Part shown: positions 15,632-25,855 of the stretch, in pieces | Position numbering within the stretch: the first letter of the stretch is position 1 | Layout of the letters: every line of letters starts with the position of its first letter | Source: Pseudobdellovibrio sp. | GTDB taxonomy: Bacteria; Bdellovibrionota; Bdellovibrionia; Bdellovibrionales; Bdellovibrionaceae | Assembly: GCA_023701385.1 (NCBI GenBank) | Contig: JAMPXC010000003.1 | Coordinates: 62,001 to 126,000, forward strand | DNA length: 64,000 bases | Reading direction: 5' to 3' | Notes under the pieces: model-generated | What the model saw: the letters and a program-made list of their open reading frames with translations, nothing else | What the model was told of the DNA's origin: nothing | Databases searched by the model: none | Translations under genes and position numbers: made by a program

Positions 15632-16429
15632 ATGAAAAAACAGCTTTTGAGCCACATCTTAAGATTCATTTTTGCATTCGTTTTAGTCACAGCAAGTGCA
15701 CTTATTCCGACGAAGTCTTTTGCCCAGACAACAACACCAGAAGCCGATGATTCTTTTGACCCTTTTTCAGATTACAATGAGTTCGAACAAGAGACTGACG
15801 AAGAAGCTGATATCCATTTTTTACGCAATGGCCGTTACCTGACTTTAGGGTTATTAGCCGGTTACCGTGGTTTTACAAAAGGCTTCGCTGAAGGTTACGA
15901 TCCTTCGTTGGATTACGGCGTTCAGTTCAGCTATTTTTTCGATTTAAACTTAGCTGCAGCTTTAAGTTATACGACAGCAGATCACGCTGTGTTCTTTCAA
16001 AGTTACGATAGTTTACAAAACAACGATGTCAGCCAAACTTATTCGGGAACAGTTAATATTCAAATTTTTGATATTCACTTAAAGTATTACATTAACACTG
16101 ACAACGTCACAAAAGGTCTGGCTGATCTAAACCCTTACCTTCTTGTGGGAACGGGTATGTTTGTCAGAACTTACAACTTAGATGAAAGTTTTGCGAATGA
16201 TCCTGATAAAGTTGTGGGTTTTCGTTTAGGTGGCGGTATTGAGATTCCGATGGTGCAGCGCCGTTTTTATATCGGAGCTCAAGCGCTATATAACTTCGTG
16301 CAATTCCCCGACGAGAATAATCACTTTATTGACGAAGGCGGATCTGGAACACCAAACCCGAAAGAAGTTTCACCTCACTTAGATGGTGATATCTTTGAAG
16401 TAAATCTGATTCTCGGAACTAATTTCTAG
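15632..16429 (+). CDS. Outer-membrane beta-barrel protein
   Basis: This 265-residue protein has a long signal peptide (basic start, hydrophobic core at about 10-25, cleavage after SFA near residue 31). A short acidic spacer (about 35-60, rich in Asp and Glu) follows, then an eight-strand-like barrel of alternating aromatic and polar residues with Gly-rich turns (LTLGLLAGYRG, YLLVGTGMF, FRLGGGIEI). The chain ends in Phe (LILGTNF), the usual barrel-assembly signal. It resembles small OmpW/OmpA-like barrels in general form only. It is a single-gene plus-strand unit facing the convergent NSS transporter. The acidic spacer after the signal is unusual for a small barrel. Confidence 0.78.
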   Translation: MKKQLLSHILRFIFAFVLVTASALIPTKSFAQTTTPEADDSFDPFSDYNEFEQETDEEADIHFLRNGRYLTLGLLAGYRGFTKGFAEGYDPSLDYGVQFSYFFDLNLAAALSYTTADHAVFFQSYDSLQNNDVSQTYSGTVNIQIFDIHLKYYINTDNVTKGLADLNPYLLVGTGMFVRTYNLDESFANDPDKVVGFRLGGGIEIPMVQRRFYIGAQALYNFVQFPDENNHFIDEGGSGTPNPKEVSPHLDGDIFEVNLILGTNF

Positions 16430-16446
16430 CTTCGCAGAAGCTGAAA

Positions 16447-17832
16447 CTAACTTCTGACTAAAGCGATAATCTGAAGGATAATTCCCGCTGCGATAAGAAT
16501 CGGAGCTGCGAATTTTAAAATCGCCTGCCAGTAATTAATTAACGCATAACTTGATTCGGTTTTCTCATCTAAGAAAAGATCTTTTTGATCCGCTAAAGGC
16601 AAAGCTTTAAAGAATAAAAAAGCCATTCCAAGACCTGAAACAGGAAGTAAATAGTTAATTAAGAATGAATCGATATTCTCTAATAATGTTTGATCAAAGA
16701 GTTTTACATCTTTTAAGGCTGAGCCCGAAAAAGCCGGAATAATCGTAAAACCTAAAGTGATCACCGTAATTAACCAAATTGAATTTTTTCGATCAGATTT
16801 TAAATATCTTTCAGAATAATTTGAAGCGAGTGTTTCAAGTAAACCCACGCTGGCATTTAAAGCGGCAGCCCATAAACAGATAAAAAATCCCAATCCAAAT
16901 AGCGCCCCAAACTGGATTTTCATAAATAGTCTTGGCAGGGCTTCAAATAATAAACTTGGATCAGTTAATGGTTTTTCACCAATACTAAAGGCAATCGGAA
17001 ATACTAATAAGACCGAAAATAATGAGATCATCACATCGACCATCATCACGCGAAAACCCACTTTAGGAAGATGATCTTCGGCTTTAAAATACGATCCAAA
17101 AGTAACCAAAGCCCCTACCCCGATAGATAATGTGAAAAACACGTGACCGATCGCATGCCCTAAAGAGCGTAAATTAAGTTTTGAAAAATCTGGATAAAAG
17201 ATAAAGCGTAATACTTCAGGCGTTGAATCAAGCGACAATGAACGCACTAATAACATCGCAAATAAAAATACAAACACCGGAATAATAAAAGTCGTAAGAA
17301 TCTTCTCAAAACGATTAGTAATACGCTGGCCAACGATAAGCCCCGCCACAATCAAATGCACCGAAGCTAAAGCAAACTGAAGCCAACCGTTATCGGTTAA
17401 AACCTTCATATTTAACGATGAAATATACTGTAAGGTATCTCCGCGAAAAAATCCCACAACGAACTGAGTGATATAGTGAAGAACCCAACCGCTGATCACC
17501 GAATAGTACGATAAGATCACTAGCGTAATAAACAACGTTAAACGCGAAATCCAAAAATATGGCTTTTTATGAGTTGTCGATACGCGGCGAGTGATTTTTA
17601 AAAGACTGGCTTCTGATTTTTTACCTAACATCAGTTCAGCGATCAGAATCGACACACCCACAGTAAAAGCTAACAATAAATAAAGCAGGATAAACGCCCC
17701 GCCTCCGTTTTCACCGGCCACGTAAGGAAAGCGCCAAATATTACCAAGACCACACGCAGAACCCACGGCCAGTAGATAGAAGGCGAATCTATTACGCCAC
17801 AAAATTTTTCCGGTGAATTTGTTAGCTGGCAT
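16447..17832 (-). CDS. Sodium-dependent NSS-family transporter
   Basis: This is a 461-residue inner-membrane transporter of the neurotransmitter:sodium symporter family (LeuT type), which imports amino acids or related compounds with sodium. The family signature is clear in the first helix: AVGSACGLGNIWRFPYVAGE at about residues 18-37, followed by NGGGAF with the unwound substrate- and sodium-binding segment. About eleven hydrophobic helices can be counted. The bacterial members often have 11 rather than 12, and this one matches that. Its start codon overlaps the der stop by 1 base, so it is cotranscribed at the end of the der-era-rnc operon. The substrate is unknown. Confidence 0.93.
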   Translation of the reverse strand: MPANKFTGKILWRNRFAFYLLAVGSACGLGNIWRFPYVAGENGGGAFILLYLLLAFTVGVSILIAELMLGKKSEASLLKITRRVSTTHKKPYFWISRLTLFITLVILSYYSVISGWVLHYITQFVVGFFRGDTLQYISSLNMKVLTDNGWLQFALASVHLIVAGLIVGQRITNRFEKILTTFIIPVFVFLFAMLLVRSLSLDSTPEVLRFIFYPDFSKLNLRSLGHAIGHVFFTLSIGVGALVTFGSYFKAEDHLPKVGFRVMMVDVMISLFSVLLVFPIAFSIGEKPLTDPSLLFEALPRLFMKIQFGALFGLGFFICLWAAALNASVGLLETLASNYSERYLKSDRKNSIWLITVITLGFTIIPAFSGSALKDVKLFDQTLLENIDSFLINYLLPVSGLGMAFLFFKALPLADQKDLFLDEKTESSYALINYWQAILKFAAPILIAAGIILQIIALVRS

Positions 17833-19196
17833 TATAAGTTACTTTCACCGCCACGACGTGACTTCATACAGAAAATTCTAATAGGAATTCCGTGTAAATC
17901 AAAACGCTCTTTCATGTTTTTAATTAAGAAACGGCGGTATGAGTTATCAACACCTTCTGGATGATTACAGAAGGCGATAAATGCCGGGGGCTTTTGGTAC
18001 GTTTGAGTTAAGTAGTAAAACTTAACGTTCGTGTGACCCCAAACCGGAGCTGGTGCTTTACGGATAGTTTCAAAAAAGAAATCATTAAGTTCAGACGTTG
18101 AGATTTTAAGACCACGTTTATCAGCCACGCGTTCGATCTCATCGAATAAATCTTTAATACCGTGAGATTTCGTCGCACTCGTAAATACTAAAGGAACGTC
18201 TACGAAGAAGTGAAATACACGTTCGATTTGCGCGCGGAATGTTTCGCGGTATCTTTCAACTTCTTCCTGACCTAAGTCAGATTTATTCGCCACAACGATC
18301 ACACCTTTGTGGTCATCTAAAATGGCTTGCATGATCTTGGCATCTTGCTCTGATGGACCTAATACGCCATCAATAACTAATAATACCACATCTGCTCTGC
18401 GGATTGATTCTTGTGATTTAAACGCTGAAATGATTTCGATATCTTCTTCACGTTTTGATTGGCGGCGAAGACCAGCTGTATCAACTAACATATAATCACG
18501 GTCATTGTAATGAAATGGAGCATCGACTGAATCGATAGTTGTTCCAGCCACGTCACTTACTAACATGCGGTTTTGTTTTAATAAGCAGTTACAAAGAGAA
18601 GATTTACCTACGTTTGGTTTACCCACCATTGCAATACGTAACGATTTACCAATTTCTTTAGGAACTTCTGGAACCATTTTTACGATCCATTCCAATACGT
18701 CACCAACACCACGGCGTTGTTCAAAGCTGGCATCGATCACATCAAGACCGAATTCATAGAAGTCAGCTTTTTGTAAATCGGCTTCATGGGCGCGATCAAC
18801 TTTATTGATCACAAGCAACATCGGCTTACCCGTTTGTTTTGCGATTTTGATAATATCACGATCTTCAGGAACAAGCCCTGCACGACCATCCATTACACAT
18901 ACGATGTAATCAACCGAGAATAAAAATTCAGTCACTTGCTCTTTAATAAGTCTTGAGAATAAGTCACTGGCTTCTGTTACCCCGCCCGTGTCGATAAGAT
19001 CAAATTTCTTACCCCACACATCAACTGGTTGGATTAAAATATCACGAGTTACACCTGGTTGGTTTTTCACCACGGCTTTACGTGAGTCTGTTAAAATATT
19101 AAATAACGTAGATTTACCTACATTCGGGCGACCAATGATGGCTACCTTTGGCGAATCTACAAAACCCTCATCTCCACTATTCTGAATCAACGACAT
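17832..19196 (-). CDS. der: Ribosome-assembly GTPase Der (EngA)
   Basis: Der is an essential double-GTPase that matures the 50S subunit. Two GTP-binding domains are visible: the first with GRPNVGKSTLFN (about 22-33), DTGG and NKVD, the second with GKPNVGKSSLCN (about 192-203), DTAG and NKSD. The C-terminal KH-like domain (about 365-450) follows, with the conserved FIAFCNHPEGVDNSYRRF and PIRIFCMKSRRGG. At 454 residues it is a typical length. The start at 19196 overlaps the end of era by 20 bases, so translation is coupled. Confidence 0.97.
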   Translation of the reverse strand: MSLIQNSGDEGFVDSPKVAIIGRPNVGKSTLFNILTDSRKAVVKNQPGVTRDILIQPVDVWGKKFDLIDTGGVTEASDLFSRLIKEQVTEFLFSVDYIVCVMDGRAGLVPEDRDIIKIAKQTGKPMLLVINKVDRAHEADLQKADFYEFGLDVIDASFEQRRGVGDVLEWIVKMVPEVPKEIGKSLRIAMVGKPNVGKSSLCNCLLKQNRMLVSDVAGTTIDSVDAPFHYNDRDYMLVDTAGLRRQSKREEDIEIISAFKSQESIRRADVVLLVIDGVLGPSEQDAKIMQAILDDHKGVIVVANKSDLGQEEVERYRETFRAQIERVFHFFVDVPLVFTSATKSHGIKDLFDEIERVADKRGLKISTSELNDFFFETIRKAPAPVWGHTNVKFYYLTQTYQKPPAFIAFCNHPEGVDNSYRRFLIKNMKERFDLHGIPIRIFCMKSRRGGESNL

Positions 19197-20097
19197 ACTT
19201 CAACTCTTTCAGGGTTTGTTTATTCTCAAACCAATTTTCTTTAACTGTTACATTTAATTCTAAATACACTTTTTCACCCATTAACGCTTCGATCTCTTTA
19301 CGTGAAATCTGACCGATTTGTTTAATCACAGATGCACCTTTGCCAATGATAATTGGTTTGTGCGATTCTTTACCCACCATAATGTCGGCGTAAATTTTTG
19401 GACATGGCTTAGCGTTTTCATCAAATTTTCTGATTTGCACCGCTAATTGGTACGGAATTTCGTGATTTAATACTTCAAAGCATTTTTCACGGATAATTTC
19501 TTCAGCTAAATCGCGTACATTTTCAGTCGTAAACATTTCTGGGTCATACAATGGTTTTTCTGACTCAGGTAAGATCTTAACTAATTCTTTTAACAATTCT
19601 TGGCGATCAGCTTCACCGTGTTTTTTATTTGAAACTGTTAACGCTTTACCACCAAATTTTTCAACTAGGCCGCGTAAGATCATCACACGGTGTTCAGTTT
19701 CTTTAAGATCGATTTTAGTAATCACTGCAATCCACGGTTTTCTAGATTTAGAAACTAGTTCTAATATTTCTTCATTTCTTTCAGCTGTATCTTCGGCCAC
19801 TGATAAAACAGCAACGATTGCATCTGAAGATTTAATCACATCATGAGCTTCTTTTTCTAAGAATGTGTTTAATCCTGATGTTGATTTCACTAAACCCGGA
19901 GCATCGATAAATACGATTTGCCCTTCAGGAGTTGTGTGAAGACCTGTAATACGACGGCGAGTCGTTTGTGGTTTTGGAGTAACGATCGATACTTTTTCTT
20001 TAACCAAAAAATTTAATAACGAACTTTTACCTGCATTGGGTTGTCCGATAAGACCTAAAAATCCGGCTCTGAATGGTGATTTTGCCATGTTATACAC
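19177..20097 (-). CDS. era: GTPase Era
   Basis: Era binds the 3' end of 16S rRNA and helps mature the small subunit. The G1 loop is GQPNAGKSSLLN at about 16-27, followed by TTRRRITG (G2), DAPG (G3) and TKID (G4). The C-terminal KH domain carries the RNA-binding loop IIGKGASVIKQIG at about 251-263. The 306-residue length is normal. The start codon overlaps the end of rnc by 8 bases, matching the common rnc-era order seen in many bacteria. Confidence 0.97.
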   Translation of the reverse strand: MYNMAKSPFRAGFLGLIGQPNAGKSSLLNFLVKEKVSIVTPKPQTTRRRITGLHTTPEGQIVFIDAPGLVKSTSGLNTFLEKEAHDVIKSSDAIVAVLSVAEDTAERNEEILELVSKSRKPWIAVITKIDLKETEHRVMILRGLVEKFGGKALTVSNKKHGEADRQELLKELVKILPESEKPLYDPEMFTTENVRDLAEEIIREKCFEVLNHEIPYQLAVQIRKFDENAKPCPKIYADIMVGKESHKPIIIGKGASVIKQIGQISRKEIEALMGEKVYLELNVTVKENWFENKQTLKELKYVVDSE

Positions 20098-20812
20098 TTT
20101 TCCTTTTAACTTGCTCAGTTTCTAATGATTGAATTAATTGCTGAGCGGCACTCTGCTCGGCAGCTTTTTTACTTTTTCCTGTCGCGCGGAATTTCTCCAC
20201 GGGCTTGCCGTTTTCATTAAGATAAATTCCTACTAAAAACTCTGGATTATGCGACGGGCCTTCTGATCCAATTAATTGGTACTCAGGTGTGCCTAATTTT
20301 AATTTTTGAGTCAGCTCTTGAAGACGTGTTTTATAGTCACGCTCAAATTCAAGGTCTGGTTTAATTTGTTCAATATCAGCTTTGAACTCTTTTTGAACCC
20401 AAGCTTTAATTTGCGCGTAATCTGAATCTAAATACACCGCGCCCAAAACAGCTTCGTAGACTGAACATAAAATTCTTGGTTTTAAATTTGATTCTTGTTC
20501 TTTTTCGCCTGGACCCATAATAAGCAAGCTGTCTAACTTATAGCTCAAAGCTTTTTTAGCCAGAACATCTTGATTCACCAAACTTGCACGCTTTTTTGAA
20601 AGTAAACCTTCATTGTCTTGCGGAAAGATCTGCATCAACTGTTCAGCCAATACAAAACCTAGAATCGCATCACCTAAGAACTCTAAACGCTCATTGTGCG
20701 ATTGTTTCTTCTTTTCATTAATGCAGTAACTTTTGTGTGTTAATGCCTCAACAAGAAGATTACGATTTTTAAATTTGTAGCCGATCACTTGCTCTAAACT
20801 TTGTTGAATCAT
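20090..20812 (-). CDS. rnc: Ribonuclease III
   Basis: RNase III cuts double-stranded RNA, including the rRNA precursor. The family signature ERLEFLGDAIL is at residues 41-51 and carries metal-binding Glu and Asp residues; the second acidic pair is in the EAVLGAVYLD stretch at about 118-127. A double-stranded RNA-binding domain fills about 160-235 (YKTRLQEL near its start, KSKKAAEQSAAQ near its end). The length of 240 residues is typical. The start overlaps the mtaB stop by 4 bases. The ribonuclease, the two GTPases and the tRNA-modifying enzymes around it form a translation-machinery operon. Confidence 0.97.
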   Translation of the reverse strand: MIQQSLEQVIGYKFKNRNLLVEALTHKSYCINEKKKQSHNERLEFLGDAILGFVLAEQLMQIFPQDNEGLLSKKRASLVNQDVLAKKALSYKLDSLLIMGPGEKEQESNLKPRILCSVYEAVLGAVYLDSDYAQIKAWVQKEFKADIEQIKPDLEFERDYKTRLQELTQKLKLGTPEYQLIGSEGPSHNPEFLVGIYLNENGKPVEKFRATGKSKKAAEQSAAQQLIQSLETEQVKRKSV

Positions 20813-22161
20813 AAAATGACTCCTTCAAGCTGGCCTTCGCCAGTTTCAAAGTTTACGCCGGTGATTTTAACTTGCACTTCGCGGCCTGAGAGCTCTTTTA
20901 ATTTTTCTTCAGATAAATTTAAACGCACCGGCCAGTAATTACGTGTTAAACCTTCAGCTTTTCTAGAGGCTTTATTTAAGATTAATGTTTGGTGAACATT
21001 ACCCACTTGTTTTAAGGCTTCAGCCTGAAAACGGTGTAAACTTAATTCACGTAAACGTGCGGCACGTTCTTTACGAACGTGATGAGGAACTTGATCCATA
21101 ATCGCCGCACGCGTACCTGAACGCTCGCTATAAGGAAACACATGCAGTCTTGTCCATGGAGTTTCAGATAAACGTTTATAAGTATTTTCGAACTGCTCTT
21201 CAGTTTCAGATGGGAATCCTGCGATCACATCCATTCCGACAAACACATCTTTAACTTTAGAAATCTTATGTAACGCAGCTTCAACTTCGTTTTCAGAATA
21301 TTTACGTTTCATCTGATGAAGTGTTTCAGTATCCGCTGCTTGAATGCTCATATGAAAGTGCGCACATAAACGTGGGTTTTCATACATTGCTAACAAACGA
21401 TCAGAAATTTCGATGGGCTCTAATGATGATAAACGAACACGAGAAATCGTAGTACGAGCTAAAACAGCTTCAACAAGATCATCCATATTTTTACCGTTAT
21501 CTTCGTAATCACCGATATGAACGCCGGTAAGAACAACTTCTTTCTTACCTTCAGCGACTACTTGGTTCACTTTTTCTACGATATGAGCAATTGAAATTGA
21601 ACGGCTCTTACCACGCGCATAAGGAATAATGCAGAACGAACAAAACGAATTACAGCCGTCTTGAATTTTTAAAAATGTTCTTGTGTGTGAAGCCTCTTCG
21701 CCACCATCAGCTTCAAGTTCTTCTTTTTTAAAAATATTTGATTTAAAGGTCTTTTGTTGAAGCTCACCACGGAAATGCTTTTTTAATAAATCAGGAAGCA
21801 AACCTTTGTGCGAGTTAGCGATAACTAAATCGGCTCCCGGTAAGTTTTCAAAAGCTCCCGTATCAACTTGGGCTGCGCAGCCAGTGACAACGATTGTTGA
21901 AAACGGTTGTTGCGCTTTGATTTTACGAATTGTCTTAACAGCTTCTTTCGTGGCTTCAGCGGTAACAGCGCATGTGTTTAAAATATGGATCTGCGTTTTC
22001 GCTTTATCTAGATTATCCAGACTTAAGCGACTAATCCCCAATTTAAAACCATTCGTTGCCATATTCTTTTGAATAAGGCCGCCGTCATAAGTGTTTACCT
22101 TACAACCAAACGTATGCACCACGAAATCATTCTGTTGAGAGGTCACTAGATTTTGATCCAT
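20809..22161 (-). CDS. mtaB: tRNA t6A37 methylthiotransferase MtaB
   Basis: MtaB is a radical-SAM enzyme that adds a methylthio group to t6A at position 37 of tRNAs reading ANN codons. The N-terminal UPF0004 domain has three cysteines for one cluster (in FGCKVN, NTCAVT and TGCAAQ, within about the first 95 residues). The radical-SAM CxxxCxxC is in GCNSFCSFC at about 168-176, and a C-terminal TRAM-like region lies at about 370-445. The text [15 protein letters not shown] and TAEATKEA match MtaB/YqeV better than MiaB or RimO. The length of 450 is typical. It lies between rnc and mnmA and overlaps both, which fits a role in tRNA modification. Confidence 0.92.
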   Translation of the reverse strand: MDQNLVTSQQNDFVVHTFGCKVNTYDGGLIQKNMATNGFKLGISRLSLDNLDKAKTQIHILNTCAVTAEATKEAVKTIRKIKAQQPFSTIVVTGCAAQVDTGAFENLPGADLVIANSHKGLLPDLLKKHFRGELQQKTFKSNIFKKEELEADGGEEASHTRTFLKIQDGCNSFCSFCIIPYARGKSRSISIAHIVEKVNQVVAEGKKEVVLTGVHIGDYEDNGKNMDDLVEAVLARTTISRVRLSSLEPIEISDRLLAMYENPRLCAHFHMSIQAADTETLHQMKRKYSENEVEAALHKISKVKDVFVGMDVIAGFPSETEEQFENTYKRLSETPWTRLHVFPYSERSGTRAAIMDQVPHHVRKERAARLRELSLHRFQAEALKQVGNVHQTLILNKASRKAEGLTRNYWPVRLNLSEEKLKELSGREVQVKITGVNFETGEGQLEGVIL

Positions 22162-23243
22162 CCGCCTCCTAATAGAACTTTCTCTTGAGAATAGAACACA
22201 GCCGCCTGACCTGGAGTGATCGCGCGTTGTGGTTCTTTGAATTTTAATTTGTAACCTGTTGAAGACTTTGAAACTTTGGCAATTGAGCCTTTGTGTTGAT
22301 ATCTGATCTTAACTGATAACTCTTCGCCATCGTTAAACTGGCTGATGATATGTGGTTCGATCACATCGACTTCATCATGGAATAAGTATTTCTCTTCGCC
22401 CACCCAAACCGTGTTATCAGTAGCATCGATCTTTAGCACGAATAGTTTTTCGTGATAAGTCATGCCTAAGCCTTTTGATTGGCCGATTGTGTAGTGATGA
22501 ATACCATCATGCTGTGCCATAACTTCGTTTGAAGGGTAACGTTTAATCACGCCACGTTTTGTTTTTAACACCGCCTCAGATACTTGGCCTTTAATGAAAT
22601 TATCGTAGCCCATATTCCCCACAAAGCAGATACCTTGTGAATCTTTTTTCTTAGCTACAACTAGACCTTGCTGCTCAGCAATTTGTCTAACTTCAGGCTT
22701 TTTTAAATGACCCACGGGAAATAATAATTTTGGAACAATCGCTGGATCAATCGTGAATAAGAAATAAGTTTGATCTTTCCAATCATCTTCAGATGTTTTG
22801 ATTTGGTATTCACCACGATCATTCTGGATAACTTGCGCGTAATGGCCTGTGGCTAAGTAATCACACTCAAGCTCTTTCATTTTTTTAACTAAGTGGTCAA
22901 ATTTTAAATACGTATTGCAGTTTACACACGGAAGTGGGGTTTGACCTTGAAGGTACGCATTTACAAAAGGATCAATAACCGAAGCCTTAAATTTTGCTTC
23001 GCAATTTAAAACATAAAAAGGAATATCTAACTTATCAGCTACCGATCTGGCATCATCCACATCAAGTGATGAACAGCAAGTCCCGTTACCTTCAGTGATA
23101 TCGCAGTTTGTATAATCCCAAACCTGCATCGTGGCGCCTACAACATCGTACCCTTGTTCTTTTAAAAGAGCCGCTGCCACAGAAGAGTCAACTCCCCCGC
23201 TCATGGCCACTAATACTTTTTTCTTTTTTGCCGTATTAGACAT
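22146..23243 (-). CDS. mnmA: tRNA-specific 2-thiouridylase MnmA
   Basis: MnmA puts sulfur on U34 of tRNAs for Lys, Glu and Gln. The PP-loop ATP site [10 protein letters not shown] is at about 15-24. The sulfur-carrying cysteines are in [11 protein letters not shown] (about 105-115) and [11 protein letters not shown] (about 201-211). The ATGHYAQV element (about 131-138) contacts tRNA. Length is 365 residues, normal for the family. The gene overlaps the cysteine desulfurase upstream by 8 bases and mtaB downstream by 16. The neighbouring desulfurase is an obvious sulfur donor, an arrangement also seen in Gram-positive bacteria with YrvO and MnmA. Confidence 0.97.
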   Translation of the reverse strand: MSNTAKKKKVLVAMSGGVDSSVAAALLKEQGYDVVGATMQVWDYTNCDITEGNGTCCSSLDVDDARSVADKLDIPFYVLNCEAKFKASVIDPFVNAYLQGQTPLPCVNCNTYLKFDHLVKKMKELECDYLATGHYAQVIQNDRGEYQIKTSEDDWKDQTYFLFTIDPAIVPKLLFPVGHLKKPEVRQIAEQQGLVVAKKKDSQGICFVGNMGYDNFIKGQVSEAVLKTKRGVIKRYPSNEVMAQHDGIHHYTIGQSKGLGMTYHEKLFVLKIDATDNTVWVGEEKYLFHDEVDVIEPHIISQFNDGEELSVKIRYQHKGSIAKVSKSSTGYKLKFKEPQRAITPGQAAVFYSQEKVLLGGGWIKI

Positions 23244-24423
23244 TTGTGCTTTCCATTTCGTTAACGCTTCTTAAGTGCGCAACAATTTCAACTAATTGGT
23301 GAATAAATAAATCAACATGCTCTTGCATAGTCGTCCAACCAAAACTTACACGCAGTGAGTTCTGCGCTTCTTGGCGAGTAAGGCCCACCGCCAATAACAC
23401 TGGACTGGGCTCTGGGTTACCGCTTGAACAAGCAGCTCCTGTGCTCACCGCAAAACCTTTTAGATCTAAAGAAACCAAAAGCGTTTCGCCATCTACACCT
23501 GCAATCACTAAGCTTGATGTATTAGCTAAACGTTTGGAATTTTCGCAAGTGATAGAAACGTTTGGAATTTGGGATTTAATTTCTGTTTCAAAATAATCAC
23601 GCAGTTTTTTTAATTCAGTTTCTTTTTGAGATACTTCTGACAGCTGGTCTAACATTACACCAAGTGATGCAATGCCTAAGATATTTTCTGTACCACCACG
23701 ACGAGCGCGCTCTTGCCCGCCCCCATGAACCAGATTGATGTAAGGCGCGTTTTTACGAACAAACAATACACCACAACCTTTAAGAGCGTAAAACTTATGA
23801 GCTGAGATTGTGGCGTAATCAACGCCTAGCTCAGCTAATGTGAAATCAGTCTTACCAAAAGCTTGTACGCAATCTGAATGCACTAAAACATTTTTAGTTT
23901 TTGCTATCGCTACGATTTCTTTAATCGGAAACACTGTACCTGTTTCGTTATTGGCAAACATGCAGCTGATCAGCGCCGTACGCTCAGAGAGTTTTTCTTT
24001 GATAAAGTTTAAATCTAAGTCGCCTTCGCGATTCACCGGAATCCAGTGAACAATAGCGCCTTCAGATTCTAAGAACTGTGCGGTCTTTGTGATGCTTGGA
24101 TGCTCAACTGAAGAAATTAAAAACTCATTTTTAACAGTATGGCCAAAATGATTGCCTGGGCGATAAGTATTCCACACCGATTTTAAAACCGTGTTGTTAC
24201 CTTCACTGGCACCCGAATTAAAAATAATTTCTAAAGCCGATACTTTTAAATAATCTGCTAATTTTTTTCGAGTTTCGCGCAAGATTGTTTTGGGGCCGCG
24301 AGATGCTAAATGGATTGACGACGGATTACCCCACAGTTCTAGCAACTGTGGCATGGAGGTAATCACTTTTTGCGCTAGCGGTGCTGTCGCATTAAAGTCT
24401 AAGTAAATTGGCGCTTTTAGCAT
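23236..24423 (-). CDS. Cysteine desulfurase (NifS/IscS type)
   Basis: This pyridoxal-phosphate enzyme takes sulfur from cysteine and carries it as a persulfide for clusters or tRNA thiolation. The PLP lysine is in [10 protein letters not shown] at about 206-215. The catalytic cysteine sits in the short-loop motif [14 protein letters not shown], near residue 332, which is typical of group I enzymes (IscS/NifS) rather than SufS. The [10 protein letters not shown] start and the [15 protein letters not shown] stretch are also family hallmarks. It directly precedes mnmA with an 8-base overlap and probably feeds it. It may also supply the SufE encoded at 4674, though SufE normally works with a SufS-type partner. 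Confidence 0.94.
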   Translation of the reverse strand: MLKAPIYLDFNATAPLAQKVITSMPQLLELWGNPSSIHLASRGPKTILRETRKKLADYLKVSALEIIFNSGASEGNNTVLKSVWNTYRPGNHFGHTVKNEFLISSVEHPSITKTAQFLESEGAIVHWIPVNREGDLDLNFIKEKLSERTALISCMFANNETGTVFPIKEIVAIAKTKNVLVHSDCVQAFGKTDFTLAELGVDYATISAHKFYALKGCGVLFVRKNAPYINLVHGGGQERARRGGTENILGIASLGVMLDQLSEVSQKETELKKLRDYFETEIKSQIPNVSITCENSKRLANTSSLVIAGVDGETLLVSLDLKGFAVSTGAACSSGNPEPSPVLLAVGLTRQEAQNSLRVSFGWTTMQEHVDLFIHQLVEIVAHLRSVNEMESTNV

Positions 24424-24442
24424 GGCTAAAGACTTTTACACG

Positions 24443-24478
24443 ATATTGAAAAAAATGAAAAGGACTTGCGCCTTTTCC
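24443..24478 (-). terminator. Rho-independent terminator
   Basis: On the minus strand a 7-bp stem (GAAAAGG against CCTTTTC, plus-strand arms at 24457-24463 and 24471-24477) with a 7-base loop is followed by a T-run (the A-run at 24448-24455 on the plus strand). It separates the small membrane protein gene at 24546 from the cysteine desulfurase operon. Confidence 0.75.
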
Positions 24479-24545
24479 ATAAAGATTATCTATGTAAAAT
24501 TAACCAGTTAGAATGAAACAATAAGAAATTTTAAGAGCTGTTTAA

Positions 24546-24746
24546 TTAAGCCATTCTCGTCGAACGAGTATAAGGCTTTTTCTTGAGTGGAGGATAAACA
24601 GGTCTAGGTTCATTCTTAGACGGCTTATCCTCAACGACCGGTGCCTTATATTCGTTATATTGGACTTCACGGTTTTGCACCATAACAAAAGCCATCATTC
24701 CAACAAAACTTGCGACCGAAAACCACTGGATAAGTGTTGTAATCAT
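24546..24746 (-). CDS. Small single-helix membrane protein
   Basis: This 66-residue protein has one membrane helix at about residues 7-24 (WFSVASFVGMMAFVMV) followed by a charged, Pro- and Lys-rich tail (about 38-62), probably on the cytoplasmic side. An excellent ribosome binding site (AGGAGG) sits 6 bases before the ATG, and a terminator follows the gene, so it appears to be a stand-alone, well translated transcript. The general form recalls small subunits or regulators of membrane complexes such as CcoQ-like proteins, but there is no specific match and I give no function. Confidence 0.65.
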   Translation of the reverse strand: MITTLIQWFSVASFVGMMAFVMVQNREVQYNEYKAPVVEDKPSKNEPRPVYPPLKKKPYTRSTRMA

Positions 24747-24916
24747 AGTTTCCTCCTGAAACTACTAATTAGACACTGACCGTCCGGACCAAGGTTAATG
24801 ATGACGTCAAAAATATCGACATTTTTGTAGAAATTACCCTAGTTAGAGCTGGACTGCGCAAAACGAATTCCTTGTTTAGCCTAAATTTCACGAGGCAAAG
24901 GTCCGATATTAAAAAC

Positions 24917-25843
24917 ATGGGATTTGAGCAAAACTGGGAACATTTTTTTCCTGACGCAATTTTATCAGTCGAAGAACTTTTAACTTCGGGTGATCCCGGG
25001 CTTTTGCAAAAATCAAAATTAAAAATCGCACTCGAAAATAAATTTCTAACTTGGAATGATTATAAAGCCTGGGCTTCAAATTTTTACGGCGTTCCGGTTC
25101 TTGAAAAATTAGACGAACAATCAATTACAAAACTACGCAAGCAGCATTTAGAACTTGTTGAAGGTTACAGCCAATACACGGTTTTAAATTCTGAATTAAT
25201 TCCTCTGCAAACTTGGGACGGTCATCTGTTAGTAGCAGGTCTTGAATACGATGCGGATAAATTTCAAACTTTACCACAGGCTATTTTCTTTTTATGTTCA
25301 CCGGAAAATTTATCTTTTATTTCGAAAACACCAGTGCGTAAGGTTCTAGAACCTATACAACCTGTTGCCGCAGTTGTGGCACCGCAACCTGTCGCAGCCC
25401 AGCCTACTCCCCTTCACGCTGTTTCTGAATCTGGAATGACCGGCAATCATGTTTGGCAAAACTTAGAAACTCAACACGGAAGCTTTTCTGAAATAGCCCG
25501 TAAAAATTTCGATGCTTATGTGGTTTTAAGAGTGAATCCTTCGAATAATAAAACTGAGCTTTATAAAATGGATGAAGATCTTGAAAAAGAAGATTTAGAC
25601 CGCATGCTTTTTTCTTACGATCTCAATGAAGATAATCCTTTTACTAACGTTTATAAAAATCATTTCACTGAGCAATTTAACATCAATCAGTTAGGTCTTA
25701 AAATTTTAGATTTCAAATACGCTTGTATTTCAGCAATCAAATTAGGGCCAAAAGTTGTAGGCTTTTTAGTGGGCTTTAAAACAACTCACCTTTCACAAGA
25801 CGACATCACAACATTAGAATCTATCTCGGAAAAAGCAGTTTAG
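24917..25843 (+). CDS. Two-domain soluble protein, MshEN-like N-terminus and GAF-like C-terminus
   Basis: I chose the ATG at 24917; a TTG at 24872 extends the frame by 15 residues but has no better ribosome binding site. Numbering from this ATG, the protein is about 308 residues. Residues about 1-145 resemble the N-terminal domain of type II secretion/pilus ATPases: a helical part (NKFLTWNDYKAWASNFYG) then a strand part (LIPLQTWDGHLLVAGLEYD). A Pro/Ala/Gln/Val linker (about 155-180) separates it from a C-terminal domain with the closing pattern of GAF domains (KLGPKVVGFLVGF, then a helix starting LSQDDITTLE). Both assignments are weak, by eye only. It is flanked by convergent tsaE and a divergent small membrane protein. 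Confidence 0.7.
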   Translation: MGFEQNWEHFFPDAILSVEELLTSGDPGLLQKSKLKIALENKFLTWNDYKAWASNFYGVPVLEKLDEQSITKLRKQHLELVEGYSQYTVLNSELIPLQTWDGHLLVAGLEYDADKFQTLPQAIFFLCSPENLSFISKTPVRKVLEPIQPVAAVVAPQPVAAQPTPLHAVSESGMTGNHVWQNLETQHGSFSEIARKNFDAYVVLRVNPSNNKTELYKMDEDLEKEDLDRMLFSYDLNEDNPFTNVYKNHFTEQFNINQLGLKILDFKYACISAIKLGPKVVGFLVGFKTTHLSQDDITTLESISEKAV

Positions 25844-25855
25844 CTTTTAATTCTA

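Noticed and set aside
16428-16442. AGCTTC-GCA-GAAGCT hairpin between convergent genes at 16429 and 16447
   Set aside because: The stem is short and no T-run follows in either direction, so I do not call it a terminator.
20809-22161. MiaB instead of MtaB
   Set aside because: MiaB and MtaB share architecture, but the N-terminal [15 protein letters not shown] and TAEATKEA pattern fits MtaB/YqeV better.
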